From the NCBI GenBank assembly GCA_028023455.1, contig JAQFVV010000273.1:1225568-1289567 (forward strand): 64,000 nt of DNA, written 5' to 3'. Position 1 is the stretch's first letter. Each line of letters begins with the position of its first letter. Positions 25,182 through 36,460 of this stretch are shown here, piece after piece. Origin of the DNA: Epiperipatus broadwayi (lineage: Eukaryota; Onychophora; Udeonychophora; Euonychophora; Peripatidae). Made by a program: the position numbers and the translations under genes. The notes beneath the pieces were generated by a model that saw nothing but the letters and a program-made list of their open reading frames with translations, ran no database searches and had not been told where the DNA came from.

Positions 25182-25311
25182 CACATGTTGTAAAATTATG
25201 TTTCATAAGAAAAATTACAATATTAATAAAGTAATAAAAAAAACAAGCAATATTATTTTAAATTCTTTTATTAAATAAACACAAAAAAATGTAGACAAGA
25301 TTGATAAAGAA

Positions 25312-25810
25312 TTGCTGGATTTACGTTTATTCCTTAGTAATAAAATGCATCCTTTATTGTGGACTAGGTTTGATTGTATTGCAAATTTAAGAGCGATTAA
25401 AGATTTGGAGTTTGTAACAGCAAAGCAAAAGAAAAAATTACAAATGCCAACATCATCACCAATCATTATGTATCCAAAAAAAATTATAATTTATCTAAGA
25501 AAGCCCTCTCTACAGATGAGGTTTCGGTTTAAGAAAAAAGATTTTAATTTTGCTTTAATGCCTTTCCAGATACACTTTGAGGAAATTGTTTGTAATGTTG
25601 AAACAGCTCTCAAAGAAAATAAATTTGCAATACTTTTTTAAAAAACTAAGCTTCCTAAAAATAATATTTCAAAGAAAAAAAGACAAGCATTAAATAATAT
25701 AAAATCGGACAAATCAATTGTTGTACTTCCAGTTGATAAAGGTAATGCAGCTGTTGTTATGAATTGTGAAATTTACCATAATAAAATTTTAGATTTCCTT
25801 AACGATAAAG
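25312..25810 (+). pseudogene. PLE B N-terminal region
   Basis: The frame 25312-25641 encodes FVTAKQKKKLQMP, YLRKPS and a FEEIVCNVETALKEN segment. After a frame change come a KSDKSIVVLPVDKGNAAVV-type block and NKILDFLNDK, the PLE motif just before the RT core. Frameshifts lie near 25641 and 25810-25860. It matches 23900-24484 of element A in reverse. Confidence 0.65.
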
Positions 25811-25919
25811 CGTATACACTATAAAAAAGAGATCATACTATATATTTGGAAAAAAAAAACAACAAAAGCCGTTATTGACAAATCTCCTATTGATACAGAG
25901 ATAAAAAATATAATAATCT

Positions 25920-26642
25920 CTCAAAATCATGTGTCTATCCAAAATTTTATGGACTTCAAAAAATTCACAAACCAGATCCCCCCCCCTTCTTCTAATAGTA
26001 AGCAATGTAGGATTTCCAACTCATATTTTAAGTAGATATTTATCAGATTTCATTAAACCTACAATCCCACCTATTAAATCATATATTAAAAACTTTTTTC
26101 ATTTTATTTCTGTTTTAAAAAAAATTGAAATTAATGCTAAAGACATTCTGGTCAGTTTTGATGTCGTGTCTTTGTTTACAAACATTCCAATTGAAGAAGC
26201 TTTAAATATAATTTCACAACTTTGCAATTTACCAAAGCATATTATTGCTTTGAGTAAATATTGTCTTTTGAACACATATTTGGTATACAATAGTCAGTAT
26301 TACAGACAAGTTTTTGGTACTCCTATGGTCTCACCTATCTCAGGAGTAATAGCTGATTTATTCATGGAAAATATAGAAACTCTTGTTTTAGAATTATCAT
26401 CTTTAAAACCTCTCATTTTGCTCAGATACATAGATGACACTTTTGTCATACGGCAACATGGAAAAGATAAATTAGATTTTTTTTTCTTACATTTAAATAA
26501 TAGGCATCCTCATATTAAATTTACAATGGAGACAGAGTCTGATGAAAAACTCCCATTTTTTGATATTCTAGTCACCAGAACACCAAATAGTTTATCTTTT
26601 TCGATTTACAGAAAGAATACACACACACGGACAAATATTTAA
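25920..26642 (+). pseudogene. PLE B reverse transcriptase core
   Basis: The 237-codon frame from 25929 keeps the main RT blocks: LVSFDVVSLFTNIP (motif A), GTPMVSPISGVIADLFME (motif B), LLRYIDDTFVIRQ (motif C, catalytic YIDD), and LPFFDILVTR (a PLE-typical block after the palm). Upstream, PKFYGLQKIHKPD lies in another frame; a C-rich run at about 25977-25985 marks the frameshift, so the annotated ATG is not the true start. The role in a live element would be target-primed reverse transcription. Downstream the frame ends shortly before the MITE. Confidence 0.85.
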
Positions 26643-26868
26643 ATTTCCATTCTTATCATTACCCAACTCAGATAGTTTCCATATCCAAAATTTTTTTAAA
26701 TAGAGTAAGCAACCTTTCAGATAGTGTTTTATTAGCAAATAATTATAGTTATAAATTTATTAAAAAAGCCTTATTTCAAACCCAAAATCGACAATATAGA
26801 AAACTAAAAGATGATAACTCAGCTATTAGGATTTGTGTTTCATATGTAAAAGAAACTACATACATTAA

Positions 26869-27638
26869 ACCCTTAAACCGCTAATTATATTATTGGTTGT
26901 ATGAGGTAAAAATCAAATCTTTTAGTTGGCCAACTCACAAACTGAAGACAAAGCCTATTGTTAAAACATATTCGCTTATAATATTAAATTCAACTCAGAT
27001 ACGTTTATAAAAAGTATATTACTAATTTTTCAGGTTATGAAAGAGAATGAAAGTTCTTTCAAAAATAAATTGCTATTTATTTATTATAAAATATATTCAA
27101 TTTCGGCAAATATAAAGTGAATGTCTAAACAAGAAAGTGGTGACGCAAATGCTTTTTTTCAATTTTACGTTATCGAAAAGTAAAGATTTCTTTTTGCTAA
27201 ATCTTAAATATTTTTACTAAAATCTTCAATATTTTTCGAAAATAATTTTGTTTTTTTGGTATATTTTTTAAAAAACTAGTTTAATTTCTCAAATTATATT
27301 ATTTTAATACTTAAATTGCATTCAAAATTAAAATCTCAGCGTTTTTCTTTATTTTCTTTGATCAGGCGGTTTCTTTGTTCTTTCCAGCCAATCAGAATGT
27401 CTTTTTCAGCTGAGAGCTGTCTGACAACCAATCACTGACAAGGTTCTTTCTTTGTTTAGTTTAAAATGTGTTTTTTTTTGATTTTTTACTTGTAAAATAA
27501 TTCGGAAGAGGGCACCATCTTACAGAACTTTTAAAAACCTAATCAATACCTGTCAAACGAATATTTTAGCATAAGAACTAGCAGAGTTAGAGTGATGTCA
27601 GATGTCGACGAGATGCCTCGTAAGAGGCGGGAAAAGGG
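26869..27638 (-). mobile_element. piggyBac-type MITE, copy 2, inside PLE B
   Basis: It has the same ends as copy 1 in reverse: ...CCCTTAAACCGC at the left and GCGGGAAAAGGG at the right, next to TTAA at 26865-26868 and 27639-27642. One extra A follows the left TTAA. Element A (about 22930-22990, minus strand) is a paralogous empty site: there ATTAAAATGC is continuous, whereas here the MITE separates ATTAA from TTAAAATGC. This shows directly the boundaries and the TTAA duplication. The subterminal hairpin of copy 1 is decayed here. Confidence 0.92.
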
Positions 27639-27728
27639 TTAAAATGCTATAATATAAATACATCATTTTCTACTCATCAAAACATCAGAAATATAATAAC
27701 CAAGCCTAAGGATTCATTCTCTCTTGAA

Positions 27729-28045
27729 TCTCATGGGGTTTATCAAATCTCATGTGAAAATTGTAAACCTTCTTACATAGGTATGAGTAATCATCACCTC
27801 TGTTAGGAGAGATGAACATGCTAATGCAGTTAAACAACACTCATCATCATCAGCACTCTCTACTATAGATTCAGGTCATAAAATTGATTTTTCTAGTACC
27901 AGAATCATATCCAGATGTGATAATCTCTACCAGTGCAAAATTAGAGAAGCCATTAAGATATTTAAAAGTCCAAATTGTATCAATAAGCAAGATGATTCAT
28001 GGAAACTTCCTCCAATTTGGAAAGATTTTTTTAAAAAAAAAACAT
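27729..28045 (+). pseudogene. PLE B GIY-YIG nuclease
   Basis: SHGVYQISCENCKPSYIGMSN contains both signature motifs (GVY and YIG) and the CxxC pair. A frameshift at about 27800-27812 follows, then RDEHANAVKQH, TIDSGHKIDFSSTRI, YQCKIREAIKI, CINK and WKLPPIWKDFF. It is the best preserved GIY-YIG domain of the window; the MITE separates it from its RT. Confidence 0.8.
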
Positions 28046-28137
28046 TCTTAATTTAACATTTTTGCTATTGGTGGAACTTTAATGTTTTTTGAAACCAGTG
28101 ATTGTCCCGCTTCTATAACCGTCTTTCTACCTTTTAT

Positions 28138-28182
28138 CACCCAGTAAATGACTTGTGTGATCAAGTTGAAACGTCGTCGGTA
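28138..28182 (+). ncRNA. Hammerhead-like motif, PLE B 3' end
   Basis: Core AAATGA (decayed), stem II ACTTG...CAAGT around TGTGAT, conserved GAA, palindromic ACGT, C as cleavage nucleotide, then GTC and GGTA. With the copies at 22400-22447 and 24830-24870 it supports an ancestral form of TACC, CTGTAGAT, GACTTG, TGTGAT, CAAGTC, GAA, ACGT, C, GGTA. Confidence 0.65.
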
Positions 28183-28354
28183 AATCAATATTAAAAAATT
28201 TTTAACACGGATAAAACAGCAAAATATGACTTATATATGCAATCCGTGAAAAACGTTGTATCAACATATATATATATGTGTAATAAATTAATTTTGATTA
28301 TGTATTCTTTCCAACGTTATGTAATATTCAAATCAATATATATATATATATTAA

Positions 28355-28815
28355 AATACAGTAAAACTCACATAAATTATCGTTATTGTATTAGAAGTAC
28401 TTTCAACTATACATCTTGTAATCATTATCAAATATATAACATTAAATAATAAAACGAGATTTCCTTACACAATACCTGTTATTCAATTTAGTTTAGCTTT
28501 TACACAATTCTGTTTTTTAACATTTGATGATTGCTGATCCATCAACATTTGACGATTTTTTGAAATCAACATAGCTTCTTTTATTTTACGTTTATTGTCT
28601 CAACATTTAGTTTGACAATTTTTATATTTTTATAATCAAATTTAAATCCATATTTACAAGATTTGTTGTGGTCAAATATAACAGATGATGAAGGTTTATT
28701 TGTATCTTTTTCTGATTGTTTCTCTTTTTGAATATTATATATATACATTGAGATTCACGGATATATTGTAATTTTGTTGCATCAACAAATTTGTAATTTT
28801 GTTGTATCAACTTAT
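28355..28815 (-). mobile_element. PLE family 2, left (truncated) copy of head-to-head pair
   Basis: The minus strand encodes a nuclease C-terminus with NKPSSSVIFDHNKSC, KYGFKFDYKNIKIVK and, after a frameshift, RKIKEAMLISKNRQML. Its 3' UTR ends with a hammerhead-like motif at 28392-28431 and runs into (TA)n near 28340. It is an inverted copy of 29455-29915. The inner edge lies near the YIG motif (YIRESQ at about 28770-28790), so nothing upstream of the nuclease is present. Confidence 0.75.
28392..28431 (-). ncRNA. Hammerhead-like motif, PLE family 2 left
   Basis: Core TTGATAAT, a hairpin with TACA and TGTA, GAA, palindromic AGTACT, T, then stem I strand CTA. Same U3-A8 combination as family 3. 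Confidence 0.45.
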
Positions 28816-28939
28816 GAAAGTAAAATCGTAAAGCAATTGAAATATCAATAAATTAAAATATATTGTAGATATTTAGATGGTGCTTTTATTTGTGGAAAAC
28901 ATTTTATAATAATCAATTTATTTATTTAATAAATTAAAT

Positions 28940-29745
28940 CAGATTAAGCATATTAAGTGGTTTATAACTCAGGAAAAATATAGTTCCATAATATACTTGG
29001 ATATTCGAGTTATACATAATGAATACAATTTGGATTATTTAATGTCAAATAAACCAATAAAAGCTAGTGGTTTTATTTCATATGAATCACATGTTCCTAT
29101 ACGTCATAAGGTATCTGTATTAAAGTCATTTTTATTTTGAAATGAAAAATTATGCAAATATTATTGTGATAAAAAATATAAATTTATTTGTTAAGGATTT
29201 TTGGAAATTGGTTATAATAAAAATGCTATTACAAATATTAAAAAATTTAAAAGGAATCAAAAATATAATTAAAAAATATATCAAAATGAAATGGATTCCA
29301 ATGCCATTTGTATCGGATGAGCAAGTCAAGGTTATTAGGATAATTTATAATGGTTTATGTCATATTGCTTTTTTCTCAACAAATAATACAAATAGATTAC
29401 TTAGTAACTCTAAAATTCAAAATTTCATCAAAATTGTATTATATATAAACTGATATGTAAATGAGGCTTACAATATATCAGTAAATCTAAATGTTCTTTG
29501 GAGATAAGAATAAAAGAGCATATGATTTTATATAATAGAATCTGAAAAGAGAAACAATCAGGAAAGGATGTAAATAAACCTTCATTTTCTGTTATATTTG
29601 ATTATAATAAATCTTGCTAACATGGATTTTAATTTTATTATAAAAATTAAAAAAATATGCAAATTGAACGTTACCTAAAATAAGAGGCTATGTTGATTTT
29701 ATTAAATCGTCAAATGTTAATCAATCAGCAATCATTACATATTAA
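28940..29745 (+). pseudogene. PLE family 2 RT end, linker and GIY-YIG
   Basis: Across frame changes it reads GFISYESHVPIRHKVSVLKS, NEKLC and GYNKNAITNIKKFKRN, which fit the segment between RT and nuclease in PLEs. CKxGLQYISKSKCSLEIRIK and then EHMILY correspond to the YIG motif (here YIS) and the R..EH block. NKPSFSVIFDYNKSC and EAMLILLNRQMLINQQ then lead to a stop. Many stops and frameshifts show a long-dead copy. Confidence 0.7.
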
Positions 29746-29811
29746 AATAGCAGAAATGTAGGAGAACTAATCTAAATTGAACTATGGGTATTGTGATTAT
29801 TCAATGTTATA

Positions 29812-29854
29812 TAGTTGATAACGACTACAAGATGTATAATTGAAATTACTTCTA
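29812..29854 (+). ncRNA. Hammerhead-like motif, PLE family 2 right
   Basis: Stem I TAG (29812-29814) with CTA (29852-29854), core TTGATAAC (29815-29822), a TACA...TGTA hairpin and GAA. Stem III is decayed (ATTACT for AGTACT). Confidence 0.45.
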
Positions 29855-29949
29855 ATAAAATAACTATAATTTATGTGAATTTTACTGTATTTTAATATAT
29901 TGTACCGGTCAAAACATGTATATCCATCTAACATGAGCTGGAATTCACA

Positions 29950-30062
29950 AACTGTACTTCAAACTCAGTCAAGCCTGAGATTTAGGTCAGGGACCAGCCT
30001 GAATTCGAACCCATTATCTAAGCCCCAGATCTAACACCTAATGAATAACATAATAGTGATGG
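29950..30062 (-). mobile_element. Possible tRNA-derived SINE remnant
   Basis: On the minus strand GGGTTCGAATTC (about 29999-30010) matches a Pol III box B. About 35 bp upstream is a poor A-box region. No second copy in the window confirms the ends. Confidence 0.3.
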
Positions 30063-30879
30063 CACATGAGAATTAATTTTAATCGGCCCACTAGCAAAAG
30101 CGGAGAAGAAAATGAGACATCTATAACTATGAAAAAACTAATATATATATATACCTGGCTATATGTTTGGAAGTGGAGAAAAAGGAATTCAAACACTCAA
30201 ATAAGTTAGACAATAAAATATAGTTTAATATAATGACTTATTTATATACATTAGTGTGTGCGTGAATGAGCAAGCAGTAGATGATTACATAGTGTCATTC
30301 GCACTATTATTTCTTATATGCTCTTTATTAGTTAAATAATATAAATAAGCACACATCATTGATGGGTCCAATATTAAAATGCCATACAAATATTAGAAAG
30401 AATTACATAATACTGCCATTAACGCTTTGACTTACATTTCTGAAATATGGTGATTAACATATATATTTCTAGGAGCGTTTTGCAATTTATTATACATATG
30501 ATATAAATTATTTTCATGCCATTGAGGTCGTGAACCTAAACACAATACATTTGAAAGATTATATTTGAATCTATGACAAAATATTTAATGAAAAATTATT
30601 TTAACAAAGTAAAATGAATCTTTATTTTTCCCAAGGCATACTATTAAATAGGTAAATAAGAAATTATGACAATGGGATTGTATAATAAAACTAAGATAAT
30701 ATTGGTAATTAATCTAGCTAAGTATATTTGGCATTGATATATATTTTGGAGCAGAGTGCAATTTTAATATTAGAGCATTAAAACTCGGTCAGCAAAAAAA
30801 ATAATACGAAAAAGTTTGCGGAGCTGACATAAATAGCCAAAAAATAACAGGAAAAGTCATGCTTCTGGATAAAAACGAA
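30063..30879. other. AT-rich sequence, no gene
   Basis: No coding frame or repeat recognised. Confidence 0.5.
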
Positions 30880-31115
30880 GTGGATAGGCATGCTGTGGTC
30901 ATCGCTGATGTGTTGGCCTTTGATACAAAAAGAGTGGATTGGCATGTCATGTGCCGAACTTAGGGAATCAAAGCCAGGGGCCCTTTTATATGAAGAAGTG
31001 AATATGCATAGCATGTGCCAAATTTACGGGAATCACTGCCAGAGGCATTTTATATGGAATAAGTTCCCATGGGACAGGACATAATGATAAATCTATGGGT
31101 TCAATCCTGTCATAA
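30880..31115 (+). repeat. Three tandem ~55-65-bp units with a tRNA-like box B
   Basis: Units start at 30880, 30934 and 30998 with GTGGATAGGCATG, GTGGATTGGCATG and GTGAATATGCATA. The last two share GCATGTGCC, GGGAATCA, GCCAG and TTTTATATG. The block is far less AT-rich than its surroundings. Just downstream GGGTTCAATCC (about 31098) resembles a Pol III box B, and GGACAGGA with TCCTGTC nearby could form a hairpin. It may be a SINE with an internal minisatellite. Confidence 0.5.
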
Positions 31116-32704
31116 CCCCCAGATTAGATTAGACTAGAAGCACATAATATATCTATATACGAATATAGCCAAATGTCAGTAATGCAGTAATGATAATGAA
31201 TAAATGTTACTGATTTAAAATAAATGACCTCAGTTTGAATGCCATAATTTATATAAATAATATGCTATGCCATTATAATATATATAGAGAGATTTCATTT
31301 AATAAAATATACATGAAGATTTTATTTAGTAAAAGAAACATTAAGATTCACTCCCATCCCTTTTCTGCTATTTTTAAATAAATCAATCTCACCTTCATTG
31401 ATTTTATAATAACTGGGATATTTAAATACCGTATTTGATCTTTTAAGAGTATATAACAAAAACTAGCAATTATATAGAAAACAAATAATAAGTCATCTTT
31501 TCAGAAATGAATAACATTTATAAAATAAAATAAATAAGGTTTCAAAGCATTGATTAGCTGGAGCTCTGGATTCACCCCGGGTAGAAAATCCAGAGTTTTA
31601 TATATATATTAAAGCATAAACAAAATGATGTAAAACCAATCTGGCGAGTGTATTAATTTATAACGCATTATATTCTAAAGGGGCATTAATAATCTTGATT
31701 CATGAAGGTTTACTTAAAAGAAAGAAACGATTTTAGAAATTCAACTTGTCAGATTGTTTGAAATTGTAATATAAATAATAACTAAAATAGACATATAAAA
31801 TTAAGTGATAAATAACTATAAATAAATGATTGCACCAAAATTAAAGAAAGTTAGAGCATATGAAAAAAAAATAGATTTATAAAAATCATTTAAGAGCAAA
31901 TTACATTTACATATTAATTTAAAAAATAGAAAATTGAACAATATGTTAAAAATCTTGCTAGCATGATTTGAGATTAGTGAGGCCAGATTCATTTTCAAAT
32001 AGTAGCATAAGAGTTACCCTGCACAAATTTAATAAGTCTATTTTCAAATTATGGGTCATGCATGGCAAATTGAGGATGCAAATGAATTCTTCTTGGTTAC
32101 AGCAAGCTTCTATTTAGCATACTAAAGTTCTTAGGTTAGGTTTTTACTTCACTCTTGGGAAGCAGAATGGCATGGCTGTTGAAGATGATGACCCAACAGG
32201 GCCAAGGAGGGTGGTGGATTTACACTACATCATTTTTAGTTTCACAGCAATGTTAGCAATCAGTTTTCACTATAGTAGCTAATCTGTTGGTGATTTGAAA
32301 TTCCCATTTTATACTCTACTTAAGTATTTGAAGAATGCCTTTAATTACTTAGTTCATTGTTTTTGAAAGATGCAACTGTATGATAATGTCCAAAATAAAT
32401 TGAAATCTATTTCCAGATTAGAAATTGATTTGACAAAAAATGTTTATAATAAAAGAAAATCTTTAATCTTAATCCCCATGTTATTTTAAGTAAAACCTTT
32501 AATTAAAAAATACCTTCCCCAGATTAAAACAATAGTGTTTCCAACCCTTTAATTATTTTGACTACTTACAATGGCATCTTCCATCTTGGATTTAAAAGAA
32601 AAGTGTAGTTTTATTCAAAGAAACTACTTTAAAAAGCAAAAGTTAGAAAATAATGTATAATAAAATATTTACAAAAATCTATATTTTGTTAGTATTGTTT
32701 TGCT

Positions 32705-32705
<1 letters not shown>
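31116..32705. other. AT-rich sequence, no gene
   Basis: No credible frame. Small less AT-rich islands at 31555-31595 and 32150-32225 are unrecognised. Confidence 0.5.

Positions 32706-32751
<46 letters not shown>
32706..32751. repeat. (TA)n tract
   Basis: About 23 TA units. Confidence 0.97.
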
Positions 32752-32754
<3 letters not shown>

Positions 32755-32977
32755 TCACACCTATATACTTTAATTAAAAAGAACTAATAATTGATAAAAA
32801 TAATTAATAATAATTTTAAAACATTGAAACATTAAATTTTATAATTTAGGCGCGGATCTCAAATATATACATGAACTATATATATATGAGAAAAGGAGTG
32901 GGATGAGAAATAGGGATTTAAACACAAGTTAGTAGGTAGAAACGTGAATCTCAATCTTAAGCTAAGATTGACTGATT

Positions 32978-33490
<513 letters not shown>

Positions 33491-33544
33491 AACTTGTCTT
33501 CCTTTACACTTGAAATATCTGTCTATAGCAGTGACAGCATTGGT

Positions 33545-33720
33545 GACATTTGATTTTTTATTTAGTTAAAACATTAAAAAATAAGGTGAGATTTTTAAGA
33601 ATGTTATATAATATTAGCTACTTAAATTGATAAATTTTACTAAAATTTTAAGTTATGAGATAAGTAATCATTAACATGGTTATATAGCAATCAACTCTTT
33701 TATAAAAAATAATTTTAGAT
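33545..33720 (+). repeat. Dispersed repeat R, copy 3 (partial)
   Basis: Begins 55 bp after copy 2 in the same orientation. TTTTTTATTTAG (to 33565) precedes a 20-nt segment (33566-33585) and then GTGAGATTTTT. It loses similarity after TTTTAAGTTATGAG. Confidence 0.55.
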
Positions 33721-36047
33721 ACATATTATCTTTTCATTAATTGGAAAAACAATTTATTTATTGTCATCAATATCTTTGGAGATAATTATAAATGCATATT
33801 ATGTGAGGGAAAAGTGTAAAATTATAGAATATATTCAGTTTTTTATAAATGACATTTAAAAAATTATAACAAATATAATTTATACTATATCTTCTGTTTG
33901 AATGCCATACATATAAAAATATGTACATTGTTAAAAGAGATAACATGAAAGATGTAATAAAACTGATGAACTAATCATTATTTTTAAAATGTTTAATTCA
34001 CAAATCCTAAATTTTGAAAGTTAAATCTTAAAATGACATTTTCATAAACAGACTCATGCCATATGTCATAAAATGCTGAAAAAAAGATGTATAACATGAT
34101 TTACCTGAGATAATTTTTCATAGCAGAAATGATTGAATTGTGACTCATTTTTCCATGCAGACACAGATCTTGTTCTGTCATTCAAAGTATCTGTTAAAAT
34201 ACATTTGATTTTAGTGATGTCAAAAAAATAACAGTAAGAACAGTGCATGAGATATTATGTAAAGTTAACATTGATAAATTGTAATATATGAAAAAATATA
34301 ATTCATTATTATATTATTGGGTAATGGAGGGAGGAGTAACTAATATATCTATTCTTTTCAAGTGACAAGTGTATTAAAAATAATAAATATCGAATAAATA
34401 AAAATTACTATTACATAAAATGAATAAAAACAAATCATATCCATAAAAATCAAATTTAAAAAATATATTATGAGCACTGAATATACATATGTGTTAGAGA
34501 TGATGATTTTGACTAAATGAGGAATGCTGCTTCAGTATGAAATATGTGTATTGACGATTATTCATACTTTTCATATGTGTGTTGTCATGTGTATCAGTTG
34601 TATAAGATAAAGAGAATATACTGAGGGAGCTTGAAAGTCCATGTTCAAATAGTTTATAATGCAGTGATCTATGATGGGACTGAATATATAATTTTTATCA
34701 GTCTCTGTACTACTAATTTGTGGCATATTTTTATTATCATTGAAAGGCAAATTGCCCAAAATTTTCCATAAATTGATTTTGGGTCATAAATTTAGCTAGT
34801 CCCTGTTGATGCAGTAATTCATTTCTAGTCCAAATAAATTTGAATCTAGTGACATGTGATGCACTGCAAACATGAATTGTCATGCCTATTTATGCATTCT
34901 ATTGTTTCAACTTATATTATAATGTCATAATATTTTTATCAAAAAATTAAGAATAGCATTTTACAAAAAAAACACAAGAAATCGAAATTATATCGTATAA
35001 AAAATATGTTTATCTTTTTAAAGACAGGGAAGATGGCAGCAAGAAGGAAGTGTGTCTTGGAAGTGTGAAAATGATCAATTCTGTCCATACTCACTAGTTA
35101 TAATAAACTTATTCTGGGGGTTCAAGAATGTTTTGAAATGCAAGGAAAATTTTATTCATTACATTCTACAGCTATGTTTTTAATTATTTTTTAGGAAGTG
35201 TGTTTTTTAAAGATATTCAATATAAATTATTTTATTGCTTACAATGTTTATAAGCTCAAAACCAATTGGTCTGGAGATGAGAGTGTTCTGGTTAGAGATT
35301 TTAAATATTTTCTCATACTGCACTTATTAATTAAGAGCTTGTATTGCATTTTTGTAATTACAAGCTTATAAAAGTAATGTCACATTATATATGACTTGCT
35401 TTTTCAATTATTATCTTGTATAGTTTAAAATTTAAAATCCATCTGCATTTAATTTCATAAGTAGGTTGTCTGCAAGTATGTGGAAAGGCATAAAAAAGTA
35501 CCCTTGTCCTTTTCCCAGTTCAAGTTACGTCTTGGGTAATAGGTCATAATTGGTATAAATTTAGATTAACAAATCAAATCTTTAAATTGATATATTTTCC
35601 TTATTATGCTATGAATGAACATAAGATAGTTATCTGATGGTCAGCCAAGATATCATTCACTTGTTTATTAGGCCAAGCAATCATTTATTAGGCAACTTAA
35701 ACTTTTATCTTCCACAACAGTGTAGTTTAAAACCCCTGAGATTATTTACTCTTGTTGCCTTGTTAATAATAATTTAGTGAGATAGTCCTTCCAACAAATT
35801 ATCATTTGTTTTATTCAGGGTGTATTTTCTGATATTAGGTAGATTCTAATAAATAATAAATAATGATTTAAATTGTCTTTTATATTATTATTGTTAAATT
35901 ATTAATATGCCATAATAGTTATTTGCATTGGTATTGGATTTGGTCTCTGCCCAATTGTATATCTCTGGATCATCATTCATCCTTGATTTTATTGTAACCT
36001 CACTGAGCCAAGTCGTTAGGAGTCTCTAATAGATTAGGATAGTTTAT
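33721..36047. other. AT-rich sequence, no gene
   Basis: No coding frame, repeat or RNA recognised. Confidence 0.5.
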
Positions 36048-36450
36048 TTTCATCTTTCTGTTTTCTATCTTTTCTTATTTCCATCTCATTTTGTTTCATC
36101 ATCCCATTCCATCTTCTTTCACTTCTTACATCCTCATTTAATCTTTTCTCCTCATTCTCTTTCATTACCTATCTTATCTTCTATCTCTTCTTTCATCATC
36201 ATCTTGATCTCTTTCCATTTCCACTTCATTTCATGTCTTCTTATGCCATCCATTCTCCTCATTTTTCTCTTGTCCTCATCTTATTTCACTGCATCTTCCA
36301 TTCTTCTTCATTATCATCATTATCATTTCTTCTTTTCCATTTCCATTTTCTTGTGGTATCTTATATTATGCTTTCTCCTCATTTCTCTCTCTCTTTGTCA
36401 TCTCATTTCATTTTTATCTTTTCATTTTTCATCAAATCATCATTTATTCT
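36048..36450. repeat. Pyrimidine-rich tract
   Basis: About 400 bp strongly biased to C and T on the plus strand with degenerate TCATT, TCTTT and CATC units. Related but weaker tracts lie at 11930-12080 and 40490-40800. The open frames across it are by-products of composition. Confidence 0.7.
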
Positions 36451-36460
36451 CAATGTTACA

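Larger units (their letters stand above)
22259..25184 (-). mobile_element. Penelope-like element A (family 1), tandem partial plus full unit
   Basis: Read on the minus strand, a truncated unit starts inside the nuclease domain (25184), runs through its 3' UTR and hammerhead motif, then enters a longer unit at about 24811 that continues to the left end. The region 24780-25184 repeats 22350-22800, the pseudo-LTR arrangement typical of PLEs. Domains in order: N-terminal region, reverse transcriptase, GIY-YIG nuclease. All are broken by frameshifts, stops and substitutions. The first ~85 bp at the left end (22259-22345) resemble the start of the 413-bp unit at 36.5 kb. A second PLE copy begins head-to-head at 25185. 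Confidence 0.85.
25185..28237 (+). mobile_element. Penelope-like element B (family 1), 5'-truncated, MITE-interrupted
   Basis: A plus-strand copy of the family in element A. It starts within the N-terminal region (homologous to 24617 in A), immediately beside the oppositely oriented A copy. It continues through RT, is interrupted by a piggyBac-type MITE (26869-27638), and resumes with the nuclease, 3' UTR and hammerhead motif. It then reads about 50 bp into the start of a following unit before ending in a short TA tract at 28267. The coding parts are better preserved than in A, with YIDD intact, but carry frameshifts. Confidence 0.85.
28890..29915 (+). mobile_element. PLE family 2, right copy
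   Basis: A plus-strand fragment from the end of RT through the nuclease to the 3' UTR and a short TA tract at about 29898. Its 3' half mirrors 28355-28815. Head-to-head placement with a shorter partner repeats the layout of elements A and B. Confidence 0.7.
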
